From the NCBI RefSeq assembly GCF_004151275.2, contig NZ_CP130821.1, forward strand, positions 2,480,001 through 2,544,000: DNA of 64,000 nucleotides, in the 5' to 3' direction. The notes beneath the pieces were generated by a model. It was not told where the DNA came from. It saw only the letters and a program-made list of their open reading frames with translations, and ran no database searches. The DNA is from Flavobacterium dauae. Its GTDB lineage: Bacteria; Bacteroidota; Bacteroidia; Flavobacteriales; Flavobacteriaceae. How positions within the stretch are numbered: position 1 is the stretch's first letter; the number at the start of each line of letters is the position of its first letter. This document shows, piece by piece, positions 45,870 to 55,690 of this stretch. Made by a program: the position numbers and the translations under genes.

Positions 45870-47895
45870 AATTAAAGAAATTCCATTTCATACCCAGCCT
45901 AAACGTTAAATCGCGGTACGGATACGTTGGCGTATTATAATAATTGTATCCGGTAAACTTAGAATTAAAATGATCTATGTTTATGTAAATTTGTGCCGTT
46001 TTAATTTTAGCATTCAAGAAAAAGTCAAACATTGGAAAATTTCCGACTTTGACTTGATCCTGTACTACAAAATCACCCAATACCGGGTGGTATTCATTAG
46101 CATAATATTTTGTAAAATAATTAAAGGTAATTCCCATTTGAAAAAAAAGTGCTTTTTTAAAAGCATAGTCTTGAAAATAAACGGTGTTTCTTGTAACAAT
46201 TTCTGGTACATTTAAGATATTGTCATCTTGAATAACTTTCTGAAACATCACGGTATTATCAATTGCCCATTTACCAAAGATGAATTCTTTCTGAGCTTCA
46301 ATCATAAAATAATTTATTCCTTTGCTGTACTGCTTTGGACTTACCAACAATTGGGTATATCTGCCATTTTCATCAACCGCCGTAGCATCGTTACTAAAAT
46401 ACAATTTATCTGTAATGATTTGATAGGTTCCTTCTAAATTAATGAAAGGAGATGCAATTCGGGCATTCAACGTACTGTATTTTTCGTTTGAAAAATCGTT
46501 TTGCCAGTTTAATTTGATAAATCCACTTTGAAACAACTGGTAGGTATAATCAGGAATTTTACTTTCTAAACGGTAAGTAGCTTCAATTCCATAAAATTCA
46601 TTCAGGTTAAACGCAGCATTGATCTTTAAATCGGTTAATGCTTTTCCTACAACCGATTGTTTAAACGATGCGTCGGCAATCACATTTTTTTTATTCAAAA
46701 CATAAGATCCGCCCAATGTAATAATATCATCTTTTAAACGATTGGCAATACGATTATTTTCGTTATCAAAAACAATTGATTGGTAGTGATGGTTAAAATT
46801 ATACACCCCAGCGCTTACGGAAAACAAACCTATTTTGTCAGAGTCAAAAGCTAAATCAACGTTATCTTCAATACGGGTGTGACGTACTTTATCACGAATT
46901 CCTGTCGAAAATGCATCTCCAAAATAAGGGTTAGAAATATTAAACGGATTTACGTTACCCTGTTCATATAAATTTGAAAAATATTCATATACTAACTGGT
47001 GTCGGATTAATGCTTTATTTTTTTCAGATTTATTGAACTGAAAGCTGTGATCAAAATAACCTCTCAGCCCTTTAAACAAAGATTTGGCATCACTTGTTTG
47101 TACCCTTAGATTTTCGCGGTTGTTATAAGGCTCTTCTGATGATTCAAAGAAATTAGTAAAAACCAAACCTCCATTTTCTTCATTTAAGATATCCTGAAAA
47201 GTAACGTGGTTTTTAAATTGATAACGTTTGTTTTTGGTAAAATAACTAGAACCTATTCTAAAATTACCGTTTGACGTTAACTGATTCACGTATTTTCCCT
47301 GTGAACGCAATCCGCGATAGCCAACAAAAACATTAAAACGTTCTGAGGTATTTATTGCAATTAGTGCATCTAAATTTTGTCCTTTTCCGGTAACACTTCG
47401 ATACATTAGTTCAGATGCTGGGGTAGGAACATTGTAATAACTAATATCTTCTTTATTTAAATAAGAGAATCTACGTGCATTGAAACCAATATTAATGATA
47501 TTGTTTACGTTAAGAAAATTAGGATCTAGCGATTGAAAAGTCTGTCCGTCGTTATTAAACTGTAATAATCCAAAAATATCTTTACGCAAATAATTAAAAC
47601 TGTACTGCTTTTTAACAGTAAGAATGGTATCAAACAAAGTGCTACCTTTTATCTCATTATATATTTTATAAGCAAAAATTGGCGCTACGGTATCGCCTGC
47701 TTTGGTAATTATTTTTTTTATTTTAAGTGAATCATTTCCGGACATATCTACAGATGAAAAACGATCCATAGACTTTAATCCTTCAACTTTTGAAGAATTT
47801 AATGTAGTTTTCAATTTAGATCTTTCATTGCTTTTCTTAACCTGGGCAAAGCTGCCCACAGAAAAAAGAAAAACAAAAAATAAAATAAAACGCAT
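45868..47895 (-). CDS. putative outer-membrane porin (Porin_10-like)
   Basis: A protein of about 675 residues. The signal peptide is MRFILFFVFLFSVGSFAQ; I use the ATG at 47893-47895, because the longer frame (from 47934) puts 13 polar and Cys-containing residues before the signal. The body is rich in alternating aromatic/polar strands, many ending in F or Y, with Asn/Lys-rich turns. The final residue is a strand-type ...GMKWNFFN, the outer-membrane barrel end. Members of this Bacteroidota family are annotated as putative porins. A ligand cannot be deduced. The gene is monocistronic, with terminators on both sides. Confidence 0.82.
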   Translation of the reverse strand: MRFILFFVFLFSVGSFAQVKKSNERSKLKTTLNSSKVEGLKSMDRFSSVDMSGNDSLKIKKIITKAGDTVAPIFAYKIYNEIKGSTLFDTILTVKKQYSFNYLRKDIFGLLQFNNDGQTFQSLDPNFLNVNNIINIGFNARRFSYLNKEDISYYNVPTPASELMYRSVTGKGQNLDALIAINTSERFNVFVGYRGLRSQGKYVNQLTSNGNFRIGSSYFTKNKRYQFKNHVTFQDILNEENGGLVFTNFFESSEEPYNNRENLRVQTSDAKSLFKGLRGYFDHSFQFNKSEKNKALIRHQLVYEYFSNLYEQGNVNPFNISNPYFGDAFSTGIRDKVRHTRIEDNVDLAFDSDKIGLFSVSAGVYNFNHHYQSIVFDNENNRIANRLKDDIITLGGSYVLNKKNVIADASFKQSVVGKALTDLKINAAFNLNEFYGIEATYRLESKIPDYTYQLFQSGFIKLNWQNDFSNEKYSTLNARIASPFINLEGTYQIITDKLYFSNDATAVDENGRYTQLLVSPKQYSKGINYFMIEAQKEFIFGKWAIDNTVMFQKVIQDDNILNVPEIVTRNTVYFQDYAFKKALFFQMGITFNYFTKYYANEYHPVLGDFVVQDQVKVGNFPMFDFFLNAKIKTAQIYINIDHFNSKFTGYNYYNTPTYPYRDLTFRLGMKWNFFN

Positions 47896-47947
47896 ACAAG
47901 CAAATTTTACACAAAAGTACATTTTTTTAATCAACTATAACATATAA

Positions 47948-47975
47948 AAAAAGAGATGCTTTCGCATCTCTTTTT
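47948..47975. terminator. strong terminator after the SusD gene
   Basis: A perfect 12-bp stem (47948-47959 with 47964-47975) with a TTTC loop and A/T runs on both sides. It ends the susC-susD transcript 20 bases past the SusD stop. Confidence 0.88.
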
Positions 47976-47994
47976 AAGTATATTCACTCACTGA

Positions 47995-49698
47995 TTAATA
48001 ACCAGGGTTTTGAACCATATTAGGGTTAGAAACCATTTCTGAACGAGGAATTGGCATTGTTAATTTACTACTTGTAGGTTCCAAACTACAAGCATTAGTA
48101 GAGGCACAGTCTTGTGGATCACGTACAAAACCAGGCGATCCAGCACGAACTCCTAAACGTTTCATATCTAAATAACGTTGTCCTTCAAAAGCAAACTCTA
48201 CTCTACGTTCTTCCAAAATACGAGCATAAGCTGCTTGTTTACTTGAAAAATCAGTTGGCATGCTAAGGGCTGTACCATCCATATCTAAATTTCTATTTAC
48301 TCTAATATTATAAATAATAGATTCTACATTTGAATAATTTCCTATCGCTACTGTTCCAGTTGTATTACCTTCAAAAGCACGTTTCTCAGCTAATGCCAAC
48401 AACATATCTGTATAACGGAACATCCAAATACTATTTGCTAATGGTCTATTAGAAATACCCGGATATTTTCCTATCAATAAAACGTCTTGATTACGATACG
48501 CTTCTTGAGACAATGATGCGTAATTTGTAGCAACAAGAGAACTAGAATGTACAGGTGTTAAAAAACGAACATCTGAACGTGGGGTAGAAATTATAATTTC
48601 ATTTCCTTTATCATCTAAAACAGGATCACCATTTTCATCTAATTGTGGAGTTTCCATAGGGTACCCTTGATATTCAGGATCTAATTTATCTAATTCATTA
48701 TATAATGAACGTCCCATCTCCATATAAGGAGCTGCACCTACTTCTGTAGGATACCATGCTGATGCAACACCAAATTGCGTATTATCACCATCGGTAGAAA
48801 CTCTGTCTATTTTAAAAATACCTTCGTTAACATCAGCTGTTGAGGCACTTGCACCAAACATTGATAAATAAGTACCTGGATCAGCAATTGATTTTGTTCC
48901 CTTTATGTTATTAAAAGCTTCTTCTAACTTATTATAAGCATCCGCAGTTTGTAACATTGAATACATTTTTACTAAAATAGCATCCATCATCTCTGCTGAG
49001 GCATAGCCAGAACCTACCATACCACCTCCTGGTGTTAAAGTTCCTGGTGATCCATCAGGATTAGCTACCAACGCTTTTGCTTTTGCAATATCATCTTCAA
49101 TAAAAGCTACAATTTCTGCTACCGTAGCTCTACTTTCATGTCTATTATAATCATCAGTTTGCATGAAATCAAATTTGATTATCGACAAACCGTTAGGGTC
49201 AGTATAATCGGGTGTAAAGAATGCAAACAACTTATAATGACAATAAGCTCTTAATGCAAGGGCATTTGCTTTTTGTGCATTTAACGCTGCAATTTCAGAA
49301 GCATCAGCCGAATCTTCAGGATCTAAAGTAGCAGACATTTCCTCAATGCGGTTTAGCATTCTATTTAAACGATTTACTATTCCGTAATATCTACCCCAAA
49401 TAGCTGTTGCGTTTTCATTACCCGCTAACAAGATAAAAGTGTAGCTACCATCATTTACTCCTTGTCCTGCATTTGCTATACCAACACCTAATTCATCTGT
49501 AAAAAAAGAATCAAAGGCAATCTCTTGTTCTGCAGGAAACAAGCTATATACATAACGCATTCCTTTTCCTATATCGGCTGCTGTTTTAAAAGCATCACTT
49601 TCTTGGGTAACATAGCCAGCTTGCTCTATATCGTAAGCATCTGAACATCCAGTTAAGATCACGGACGCAAACAATGCACTTAAAAATATTTTTTTCAT
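47995..49698 (-). CDS. SusD/RagB-type nutrient-binding lipoprotein
   Basis: A 567-residue outer-membrane lipoprotein. The signal ends ILTGC (lipidated Cys18). TPR-like helices include AIWGRYYGIVNRLNRML and ANALALRAYCHYKLFAFF, the usual SusD helical scaffold. The C-terminal RILEERRVEFAFEGQRYLDMKR is the conserved family end, quoted in part as EERRVEFAFEGQRY. It forms a lid on the SusC barrel and binds the nutrient. The gene starts 12 bases after susC. No glycoside hydrolase is nearby, so the ligand may not be a polysaccharide. Confidence 0.94.
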   Translation of the reverse strand: MKKIFLSALFASVILTGCSDAYDIEQAGYVTQESDAFKTAADIGKGMRYVYSLFPAEQEIAFDSFFTDELGVGIANAGQGVNDGSYTFILLAGNENATAIWGRYYGIVNRLNRMLNRIEEMSATLDPEDSADASEIAALNAQKANALALRAYCHYKLFAFFTPDYTDPNGLSIIKFDFMQTDDYNRHESRATVAEIVAFIEDDIAKAKALVANPDGSPGTLTPGGGMVGSGYASAEMMDAILVKMYSMLQTADAYNKLEEAFNNIKGTKSIADPGTYLSMFGASASTADVNEGIFKIDRVSTDGDNTQFGVASAWYPTEVGAAPYMEMGRSLYNELDKLDPEYQGYPMETPQLDENGDPVLDDKGNEIIISTPRSDVRFLTPVHSSSLVATNYASLSQEAYRNQDVLLIGKYPGISNRPLANSIWMFRYTDMLLALAEKRAFEGNTTGTVAIGNYSNVESIIYNIRVNRNLDMDGTALSMPTDFSSKQAAYARILEERRVEFAFEGQRYLDMKRLGVRAGSPGFVRDPQDCASTNACSLEPTSSKLTMPIPRSEMVSNPNMVQNPGY

Positions 49699-49710
49699 AA
49701 TCTTTTAACT

Positions 49711-52700
49711 TTAAAATTGAACTTCTACACCAAAAGAAATTGTTCTAGGCGTTGGATATTGACCATAATCAACAGATCTACTACTTTCAGCATCCCATCC
49801 TCTCCATTTAGTCCAGGTATATAAATTTTCCCCTTGAGCATACACTCTTAAACCTGATAACTTCACGAAATCTAAATCTTTCTTCTTAAAGTTATATCCT
49901 ATAGTAAGGTATCTTAATCTTAAATAAGAAGCATCTTGTAAATAAAAAGATGAACCACTTGCATAGGAGAAATTAGATCCTGTTAAAGCAGGAAAACTTG
50001 CATCTCTATTATCCTTTGTCCAATAATCTCTCATATCGTTAGACAAGTTATTTTGTTTAATGAACGTTGGTGCTGTAAAGAAGTAATAATCATTATCATA
50101 TCTCCAAGCGTCTAACGCATAGGTAAAGTCTGCTGTTAAGAACCAGCCTTTGTGTTGTAAGTCTAAACCAAAACCACCTTGATAAACAGGCATTGACGAT
50201 TTTCCTAACCATTGGTAATCACCATCGTTTGGATTTTCAGTTACACCACCATCCTTACTACGGAACATCATGTTCCCGTTATCTGGGTTAATTCCTAAAT
50301 ATTCTGCCATATAGAACTCATTTACCATATGTCCTTGACGATATCCTACTAAACTCTGACCATCCCAAAACTCACCAGTTTCATTAGGTATTTCAACTAC
50401 TTCATTTTTATTATAAGCACCTACAAATCTTAATGACAAGGAAGTGTTTTCTTTACGAATGATTTCTCCAGTAACGTTTAATTCAACCCCACTGTTTCTC
50501 ATTGTACCAAAGTTTGCATTTAATGAAGATGAACCATTAATAGCCGATAACGGATTTTCTAAATATAAATCATCTGTCTGCTTTTGATAAACATCAACAC
50601 TACCTCTTAAGCGGTTGTTCCACACACCAAAATCAACACCAATATTAGCTTGTGTAATTACCTCCCACTGTAAATTTGGGTTTGGCAATTGTGAAAGAGA
50701 TAAACCTGTTTCGCCATTATATCCTATGGTTGATGTAAAACGAGTATCATATAACTGTGCACCACTGAACATTCCATTACCAGTAATATCCTGATTACCT
50801 GACGATCCATAAGAACCTCTTAATTTTAATTCATTAAATACAGAGTTTTCCATAAATTTTTCATTGCTGATATTCCAACGAGCCGAAACTGACCAGAACG
50901 TTCCCCAACGGTTATCATTGGTAAAACGGAAAGAAGCATCACGACGAATAGTAGCATCTAAACCATATCTTCTGGCATAATCATAACTTGCTGTACCAAA
51001 ATAAGAAAACAAACCTGCATCAAAACGTGACATTCCCGCCGTAGGTGCATATAACTGATAGTTTTCTTCACCACCAATCCAACCTGTAGCTCCTCCATCA
51101 GACCAGAAAATTGGATCGAAACCTGTTTTTTGCATATTTTTCGATCTTAAATGAGCTTTAAGGTATTCTACAAATACTCCGGCAGAAACTCTGTGTAAAT
51201 CATCTGCTCCAAAAGCATCTTCGTAACGTAAATTGGTATTGGTATTAAAAACCATACGATCTTCGTCAATCGTTGCAACAGACCCTCGATAATCTTGCCC
51301 ATCTACAGCAAAAAGCCATTCATTAAACGCATCGTATCGTGTCCACGAATTTTGATTAATGGTCTGATAATCTACTCCTGTTTGATTAGATATTTTGAAT
51401 TTATCGCTTAATTTGTAATTAATATTACCATTTACCAACAATTTAAACTCATCTTGTCCAAAACCTGATGTAGCTCTTTTATCCATTAAAAACAAAGGCA
51501 TTCCACTCGCAACATTGATTTTACCAGACAGGTAATCTTGTAACAAATCATATCCATTGGTATAGCTGTTAGGATCTGTATATGGCAATGACTGGAAAGC
51601 ACCTAAAAAGTAATTTTGATTTACTCCATTAGTACCTGCTGAATTTTCCATATTTGATCTGGAAAAATTTGCGTTTATGGTAGTACCATATGTTAATCGA
51701 CCTGAATTGTTTTTACCATCTAAATTAGTTCTAAAACTAAAACGTTTTAAATCAGTTCCCCTTAAAGTTCCTTCATATTCTGAATATCCTACAGACGTAA
51801 AAGTAGATAGGTTTTTAGACCCTGCATTGAACATTACAGTATGCGATTGAGAAAGTGCATCGTTAAAGAAAACATCTGTCCATTTGGTATCAACTTTCTG
51901 TTGTGCCGATGTAAGATTTGATCCTATACCAGGATAATAACCTCTTGCTGTCTTCACAAAGTCAGCATAATCAGCAGTATTCATCAAATTATATTGATTT
52001 CTCTGAATAGACGAAATCCCCGTCGTTCCAATATATCTAATACTTAAATCAGATTCAAATGAACCACGTTTAGTAGTAATTACAATTACCCCATTTGCCC
52101 CACGGTTACCATAAATAGCAGTAGCACCAGCATCCTTCAAGATATCTACACGATCAATCTCATTTGGATTTAAAGATCTAAAACGATTTGAAGACATTGG
52201 AATACCGTCAATGATATACAAAGGCTCTGTGTTACCATTGATAGACCCTAACCCACGAAGAGTTACCTGACTACTTGCTCCTGGTTGTCCCGATCCTGTC
52301 ATAATATTCAAACCAGGAACCTGCCCTTGTAAGGTTTGAATAATTGATGCGTTTGGTCGCCCTTCAATTGTTTTAGAAGTAACAGAAGAAACAGATGTTG
52401 TACTTTCTTCTTTTGATACTGTTCTATAAGTATCAACAACAATATCCTCCAAATAGATGGATTCATCTTCTACTAAAGTTACATTCAAAATACCAGAATC
52501 GGTAACTGTAACTGTTGTTGGCTTAAATCCTTCGTAAACCACTTGGATTTTATCGCCCTTTTTTAAATTTAATGTGTATTTCCCTTCATCATCAGTATCT
52601 GTACCTTGGTTGGTACCTACCAACATAACAGTAGCGCCAGGGATAGGCTCACCGTCTTGCGTCTTTACAACTCCCGTTACTGGCTTCTGTGCAAAACCTG

Positions 52701-52755
52701 CTTGCACAACTAAAGCGAAGAACAGAGTTAAAATCCAAGTAAACTTTGATCTCAT
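49711..52755 (-). CDS. SusC/RagA-type TonB-dependent transporter
   Basis: A 1014-residue outer-membrane transporter. After the signal peptide (ending GFAQ) comes a carboxypeptidase-regulatory-like domain (TGVVKTQDGEPIPGATVMLVG), the TonB plug with SIIQTLQGQVPGLNI and DILKDAGATAIYGNRGANGV (the RagA box), and VIVITTKRG. The remaining ~780 residues are the beta barrel, ending ISFGVEVQF. It works with the SusD lipoprotein encoded directly after it and with TonB-ExbBD from elsewhere. A well-formed TTTG/TAGTTTTG promoter lies 29 bases upstream. No anti-sigma factor or hybrid sensor is linked to it. Confidence 0.95.
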   Translation of the reverse strand: MRSKFTWILTLFFALVVQAGFAQKPVTGVVKTQDGEPIPGATVMLVGTNQGTDTDDEGKYTLNLKKGDKIQVVYEGFKPTTVTVTDSGILNVTLVEDESIYLEDIVVDTYRTVSKEESTTSVSSVTSKTIEGRPNASIIQTLQGQVPGLNIMTGSGQPGASSQVTLRGLGSINGNTEPLYIIDGIPMSSNRFRSLNPNEIDRVDILKDAGATAIYGNRGANGVIVITTKRGSFESDLSIRYIGTTGISSIQRNQYNLMNTADYADFVKTARGYYPGIGSNLTSAQQKVDTKWTDVFFNDALSQSHTVMFNAGSKNLSTFTSVGYSEYEGTLRGTDLKRFSFRTNLDGKNNSGRLTYGTTINANFSRSNMENSAGTNGVNQNYFLGAFQSLPYTDPNSYTNGYDLLQDYLSGKINVASGMPLFLMDKRATSGFGQDEFKLLVNGNINYKLSDKFKISNQTGVDYQTINQNSWTRYDAFNEWLFAVDGQDYRGSVATIDEDRMVFNTNTNLRYEDAFGADDLHRVSAGVFVEYLKAHLRSKNMQKTGFDPIFWSDGGATGWIGGEENYQLYAPTAGMSRFDAGLFSYFGTASYDYARRYGLDATIRRDASFRFTNDNRWGTFWSVSARWNISNEKFMENSVFNELKLRGSYGSSGNQDITGNGMFSGAQLYDTRFTSTIGYNGETGLSLSQLPNPNLQWEVITQANIGVDFGVWNNRLRGSVDVYQKQTDDLYLENPLSAINGSSSLNANFGTMRNSGVELNVTGEIIRKENTSLSLRFVGAYNKNEVVEIPNETGEFWDGQSLVGYRQGHMVNEFYMAEYLGINPDNGNMMFRSKDGGVTENPNDGDYQWLGKSSMPVYQGGFGLDLQHKGWFLTADFTYALDAWRYDNDYYFFTAPTFIKQNNLSNDMRDYWTKDNRDASFPALTGSNFSYASGSSFYLQDASYLRLRYLTIGYNFKKKDLDFVKLSGLRVYAQGENLYTWTKWRGWDAESSRSVDYGQYPTPRTISFGVEVQF

Positions 52756-52783
52756 ATTAATTTAATTTGAATTAGTTTAAGTA

Positions 52784-52814
52784 CAAAACTAAACCTTTTT
52801 TATATAATAACAAA
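52784..52814 (-). promoter_or_regulatory. promoter of susC-susD
   Basis: The minus strand has TTTG (52811-52814), a 19-base spacer, and TAGTTTTG (52784-52791), an exact match to the Bacteroidota TTTG / TAnnTTTG promoter with correct spacing, 29 bases before the susC start. Confidence 0.65.
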
Positions 52815-52839
52815 TTTTTAACATACGTATTTTTAATAA

Positions 52840-52872
52840 AAAAAGGGAGGACAATACCTACCCTCCCTTTTT
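52840..52872. terminator. intrinsic terminator after the subtilase gene
   Basis: A perfect 11-bp stem (AAAAAGGGAGG at 52840-52850, CCTCCCTTTTT at 52862-52872) with an 11-nt loop, directly after the protease stop and before the susC promoter. Confidence 0.85.
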
Positions 52873-52885
52873 ACGAATTTTAAAT

Positions 52886-54955
52886 TTAGTTCTTTATAAA
52901 CTTATAATTTTGTTTTGCCCCATCTTTTGTAATGGTTAAAATATACATTCCTTGTTTAAGATTAGAAACATTAATATTCATTGATTGAGAATCAACAATT
53001 TTTGATTTTAAAACATTTTTACCTGTTACATCAAAAATATCAATTGTTCCATTATTTAAATTATTTAAATCGCCCTGAATTGTTAGAACATCATTCACAG
53101 GGTTTGGATAAACACTTAAACTCTCTAATGCCACAGAAGCTACAGATACCGAACCTTCTGTAGAAGGCATTTGCCCACCGGCACCAGATATAATGATACT
53201 AAAATTTTGATTACCACCTGAAAGCGTTCCTTTATAGGTTATTTCAACTTTATAATTTCCTGCTACCGCATTCTGAGGTTCAATTTTTTCAATATTATCT
53301 CGTGCATTATCAACATTTCTGACCGCTATAGCAGTACTAGTATGAGTAAGTCCTGGATTATGTACTAACGACCATGGGTAATAAATGGTATTGTTGTCTA
53401 AATTAATCAAACGGACATCTAAATCGTTTACTAACTTCTTCAAATTTAAATCTGTTTGAGAGGTGATTGTTCCCGCCGGATCATTCCAAGCCACAGTTGC
53501 CACTAAAGGAGCTACTCCATCATAAGTAAATTCATAATCAAAATGCGAACCTTGCGGTAAATCTATTTCTTCAAAAATGGCAGTGTTTTCCTCTGCTTGA
53601 TCAATTATTTGACGCCCTTTATCAGCATCAATTAACCCCCAACCAAACATAAAATCTGGTCCGTTAGCTGGACCTGCTTCTCTTGCCGTATGTGCCATTA
53701 ATGCACGGACAGAAGCCGATCTCATATATTTATTAAACACTGTTTTGTAATATCCCTGCCACAATGTAAATACTCCCGTTACTGCGGGTGCAGCCATTGA
53801 AGTACCTTGCATAACTTGTGTAGCAACTACACTAGCAATTCCAACAGACGTAACAGGATCAGTCGTCGCAGCATTATTTGTCATTACACCACCTTTAGCC
53901 GCAATATCAGGCTTTATTCTATAATCATCCGTTGGACCATAATTACTATAAGGTGCCATAAACGCCCACACATTACCTACAGGAATAACAGAAGTAGCTC
54001 CTGTAATACCAGAAAAGTCTTCTGTTCCATGTGTTGCAGCTACAACAACAGTATTTTTAGACACACCGCCTTGTGAAAGCAAATCTTTACCACCTTTACC
54101 GGGATTAAAGTTATCCTCTCTATCGTTTCCTGCCGCAAACACAATGGTATAATATGGTGCATTATTCATTAACAAATCATAATCTCTAGCATCAGAATTA
54201 TATTGCCCAAATATAGAAACAGGCGCACCAGAACCTGAAAAATTAAGACCGTAAGAGTGATTAGAAACATACAAAGGATTCGTGGTAGAAGTAGCCGCCA
54301 CGGTCATAGAAGTAAGATCATTTAAAAGACCATAATATGCGTGAACCGTTGCACCATAAGCAAACCCCATTGCGTCTCCATTGCCAAAAGTATTCGCAGC
54401 CACTGTTCCCGCTACGTGTGCCGCGTGATCTTTATTTAGATTAGTATTACCATTAGGATTATTTTTTGGCTGGTATCTATTCCCTGCAAACCCTTGATGA
54501 TTTGTTAAACCAGCTCCACCATCCCAAACACCAACAGTCATACCTGCACCAATAATATTATCTGCATGAAGTGGTTTTGCATTAGCAGTTTGTAACGAAC
54601 TACCAACTGCTACATTATTAAAAAACATATTAGCATCTGCCTTAACTGAGCCAAAGGTTTTAATATATATTAACCCTCCTGTTTCTTCATCATAACCTTT
54701 TAAAACAGAAACACTTCCATCTTTTTCATTTACACCTCCTAATGGTTTACCTTGTGACCTTGCTATTTCAACAGCTTTTTTGTAATTTGCTTCAAACTCA
54801 GCTTCTTTTTCTTTAGCGAAATTATTTAAAAATTCGATATTTGTAGCCTTACGCACATAATCGGGCATTGGTTGGTCTTCTACTTGAGCATTTGCATTAT
54901 AACCAAATGATAATGTTAACAATGCTAAGAACAACTTAGTAATTTTATTTTTCAT
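52886..54955 (-). CDS. S8 subtilisin-like protease with T9SS type A sorting domain
   Basis: A 689-residue secreted serine protease. The signal peptide ends ALLTLSFGYNANAQ. A short N-terminal region precedes the catalytic domain with Asp in GVWDGGAGL, His in KDHAAHVAGTV, the oxyanion Asn in FAAGNDREDN and Ser in GTSMAAPAVTG. A P-domain-like or jelly-roll segment (about residues 480-600) follows, then the ~75-residue type A sorting domain (LSVYPNPVNDVLTI..GMYILTITKDGAKQNYKFIKN, quoted as YPNPVNDVLTI and NYKFIKN). It is exported by T9SS and probably released or anchored at the surface. A TAATTTTG -7 box lies 35 bases upstream. It neighbours the SusCD pair, hinting at peptide use. Confidence 0.93.
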   Translation of the reverse strand: MKNKITKLFLALLTLSFGYNANAQVEDQPMPDYVRKATNIEFLNNFAKEKEAEFEANYKKAVEIARSQGKPLGGVNEKDGSVSVLKGYDEETGGLIYIKTFGSVKADANMFFNNVAVGSSLQTANAKPLHADNIIGAGMTVGVWDGGAGLTNHQGFAGNRYQPKNNPNGNTNLNKDHAAHVAGTVAANTFGNGDAMGFAYGATVHAYYGLLNDLTSMTVAATSTTNPLYVSNHSYGLNFSGSGAPVSIFGQYNSDARDYDLLMNNAPYYTIVFAAGNDREDNFNPGKGGKDLLSQGGVSKNTVVVAATHGTEDFSGITGATSVIPVGNVWAFMAPYSNYGPTDDYRIKPDIAAKGGVMTNNAATTDPVTSVGIASVVATQVMQGTSMAAPAVTGVFTLWQGYYKTVFNKYMRSASVRALMAHTAREAGPANGPDFMFGWGLIDADKGRQIIDQAEENTAIFEEIDLPQGSHFDYEFTYDGVAPLVATVAWNDPAGTITSQTDLNLKKLVNDLDVRLINLDNNTIYYPWSLVHNPGLTHTSTAIAVRNVDNARDNIEKIEPQNAVAGNYKVEITYKGTLSGGNQNFSIIISGAGGQMPSTEGSVSVASVALESLSVYPNPVNDVLTIQGDLNNLNNGTIDIFDVTGKNVLKSKIVDSQSMNINVSNLKQGMYILTITKDGAKQNYKFIKN

Positions 54956-54989
54956 TTTTATTTATAGATTAATTCTAATTTTAGAATAT

Positions 54990-54997
54990 CAAAATTA
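54990..54997 (-). promoter_or_regulatory. candidate -7 box for the subtilase gene
   Basis: The minus strand reads TAATTTTG, an exact TAnnTTTG match, 35 bases before the protease ATG. No -33 TTTG at usual spacing. Confidence 0.4.
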
Positions 54998-55058
54998 AAT
55001 AATTTTGTGGTAATTCTTTCATTTTTACCAAACTATTATTTATATTTAACATTTTATT

Positions 55059-55664
55059 ATGCTATTAAAATCATTCAGTAATTTAAAATTAGAAGTAGGA
55101 ACCGATGAGGCCGGCAGAGGCTGCTTGGCGGGTCCGGTTACTGCTGCCGCTATTCTTATTAACGATAAATTAGAAAACGAACTGATTAATGATTCTAAAA
55201 AACTATCTATCAACTCTAGAAAAAAACTGAGGGAATTTATCGAAAAACACAATCATTTTTTTAGCATTGCTCATATTTATGAAGATACCATTGACGAAAT
55301 AAATATCCTTAACGCTTCAATCAAAGCCATGCACATAGCGATTTCTCAATTAAGTTTTAAACCTGAATTTATCATTGTTGATGGAAACCGATTTAAGCCT
55401 TACAAACAGATTCCACACGAAACAATTATTAAAGGTGACAGTAAATATTTAAGCATTGCAGCCGCTTCTATTTTGGCAAAAACCTATCGCGACGAATATA
55501 TGCTTCAACTGCACGAAGAATTTCCAATGTACGGTTGGGATACCAATATGGGGTACCCCACAAAGAAACACAGAGAAGCTATTTTAGAATACGGCCCGTG
55601 TAAATACCACCGCAAAACTTTCCGCCTTTTGCCGGAACAACTGGTATTGGATTTAAATAAATAA
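55059..55664 (+). CDS. rnhB: ribonuclease HII
   Basis: A 201-residue enzyme that removes RNA from RNA-DNA hybrids and misincorporated ribonucleotides. The active-site Asp16-Glu17 lie in [13 protein letters not shown]; the third Asp is in FIIVDGNRF and the fourth in KTYRDEYM, with [21 protein letters not shown] (in part: [19 protein letters not shown]) as the family signature. It is divergent from the subtilase gene and convergent with lipB, with which it shares a perfect palindromic terminator. The 103 bases upstream hold both divergent promoters. Confidence 0.96.
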   Translation: MLLKSFSNLKLEVGTDEAGRGCLAGPVTAAAILINDKLENELINDSKKLSINSRKKLREFIEKHNHFFSIAHIYEDTIDEINILNASIKAMHIAISQLSFKPEFIIVDGNRFKPYKQIPHETIIKGDSKYLSIAAASILAKTYRDEYMLQLHEEFPMYGWDTNMGYPTKKHREAILEYGPCKYHRKTFRLLPEQLVLDLNK

Positions 55665-55687
55665 GGAGTGAAATTTCACTCCTTATT
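55660..55687. terminator. shared bidirectional terminator of rnhB and lipB
   Basis: A perfect 28-base palindrome (14-base half-sites) centred between the convergent stops, overlapping the rnhB stop codon. A hairpin forms on either strand. Confidence 0.85.
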
Positions 55688-55690
55688 ATA

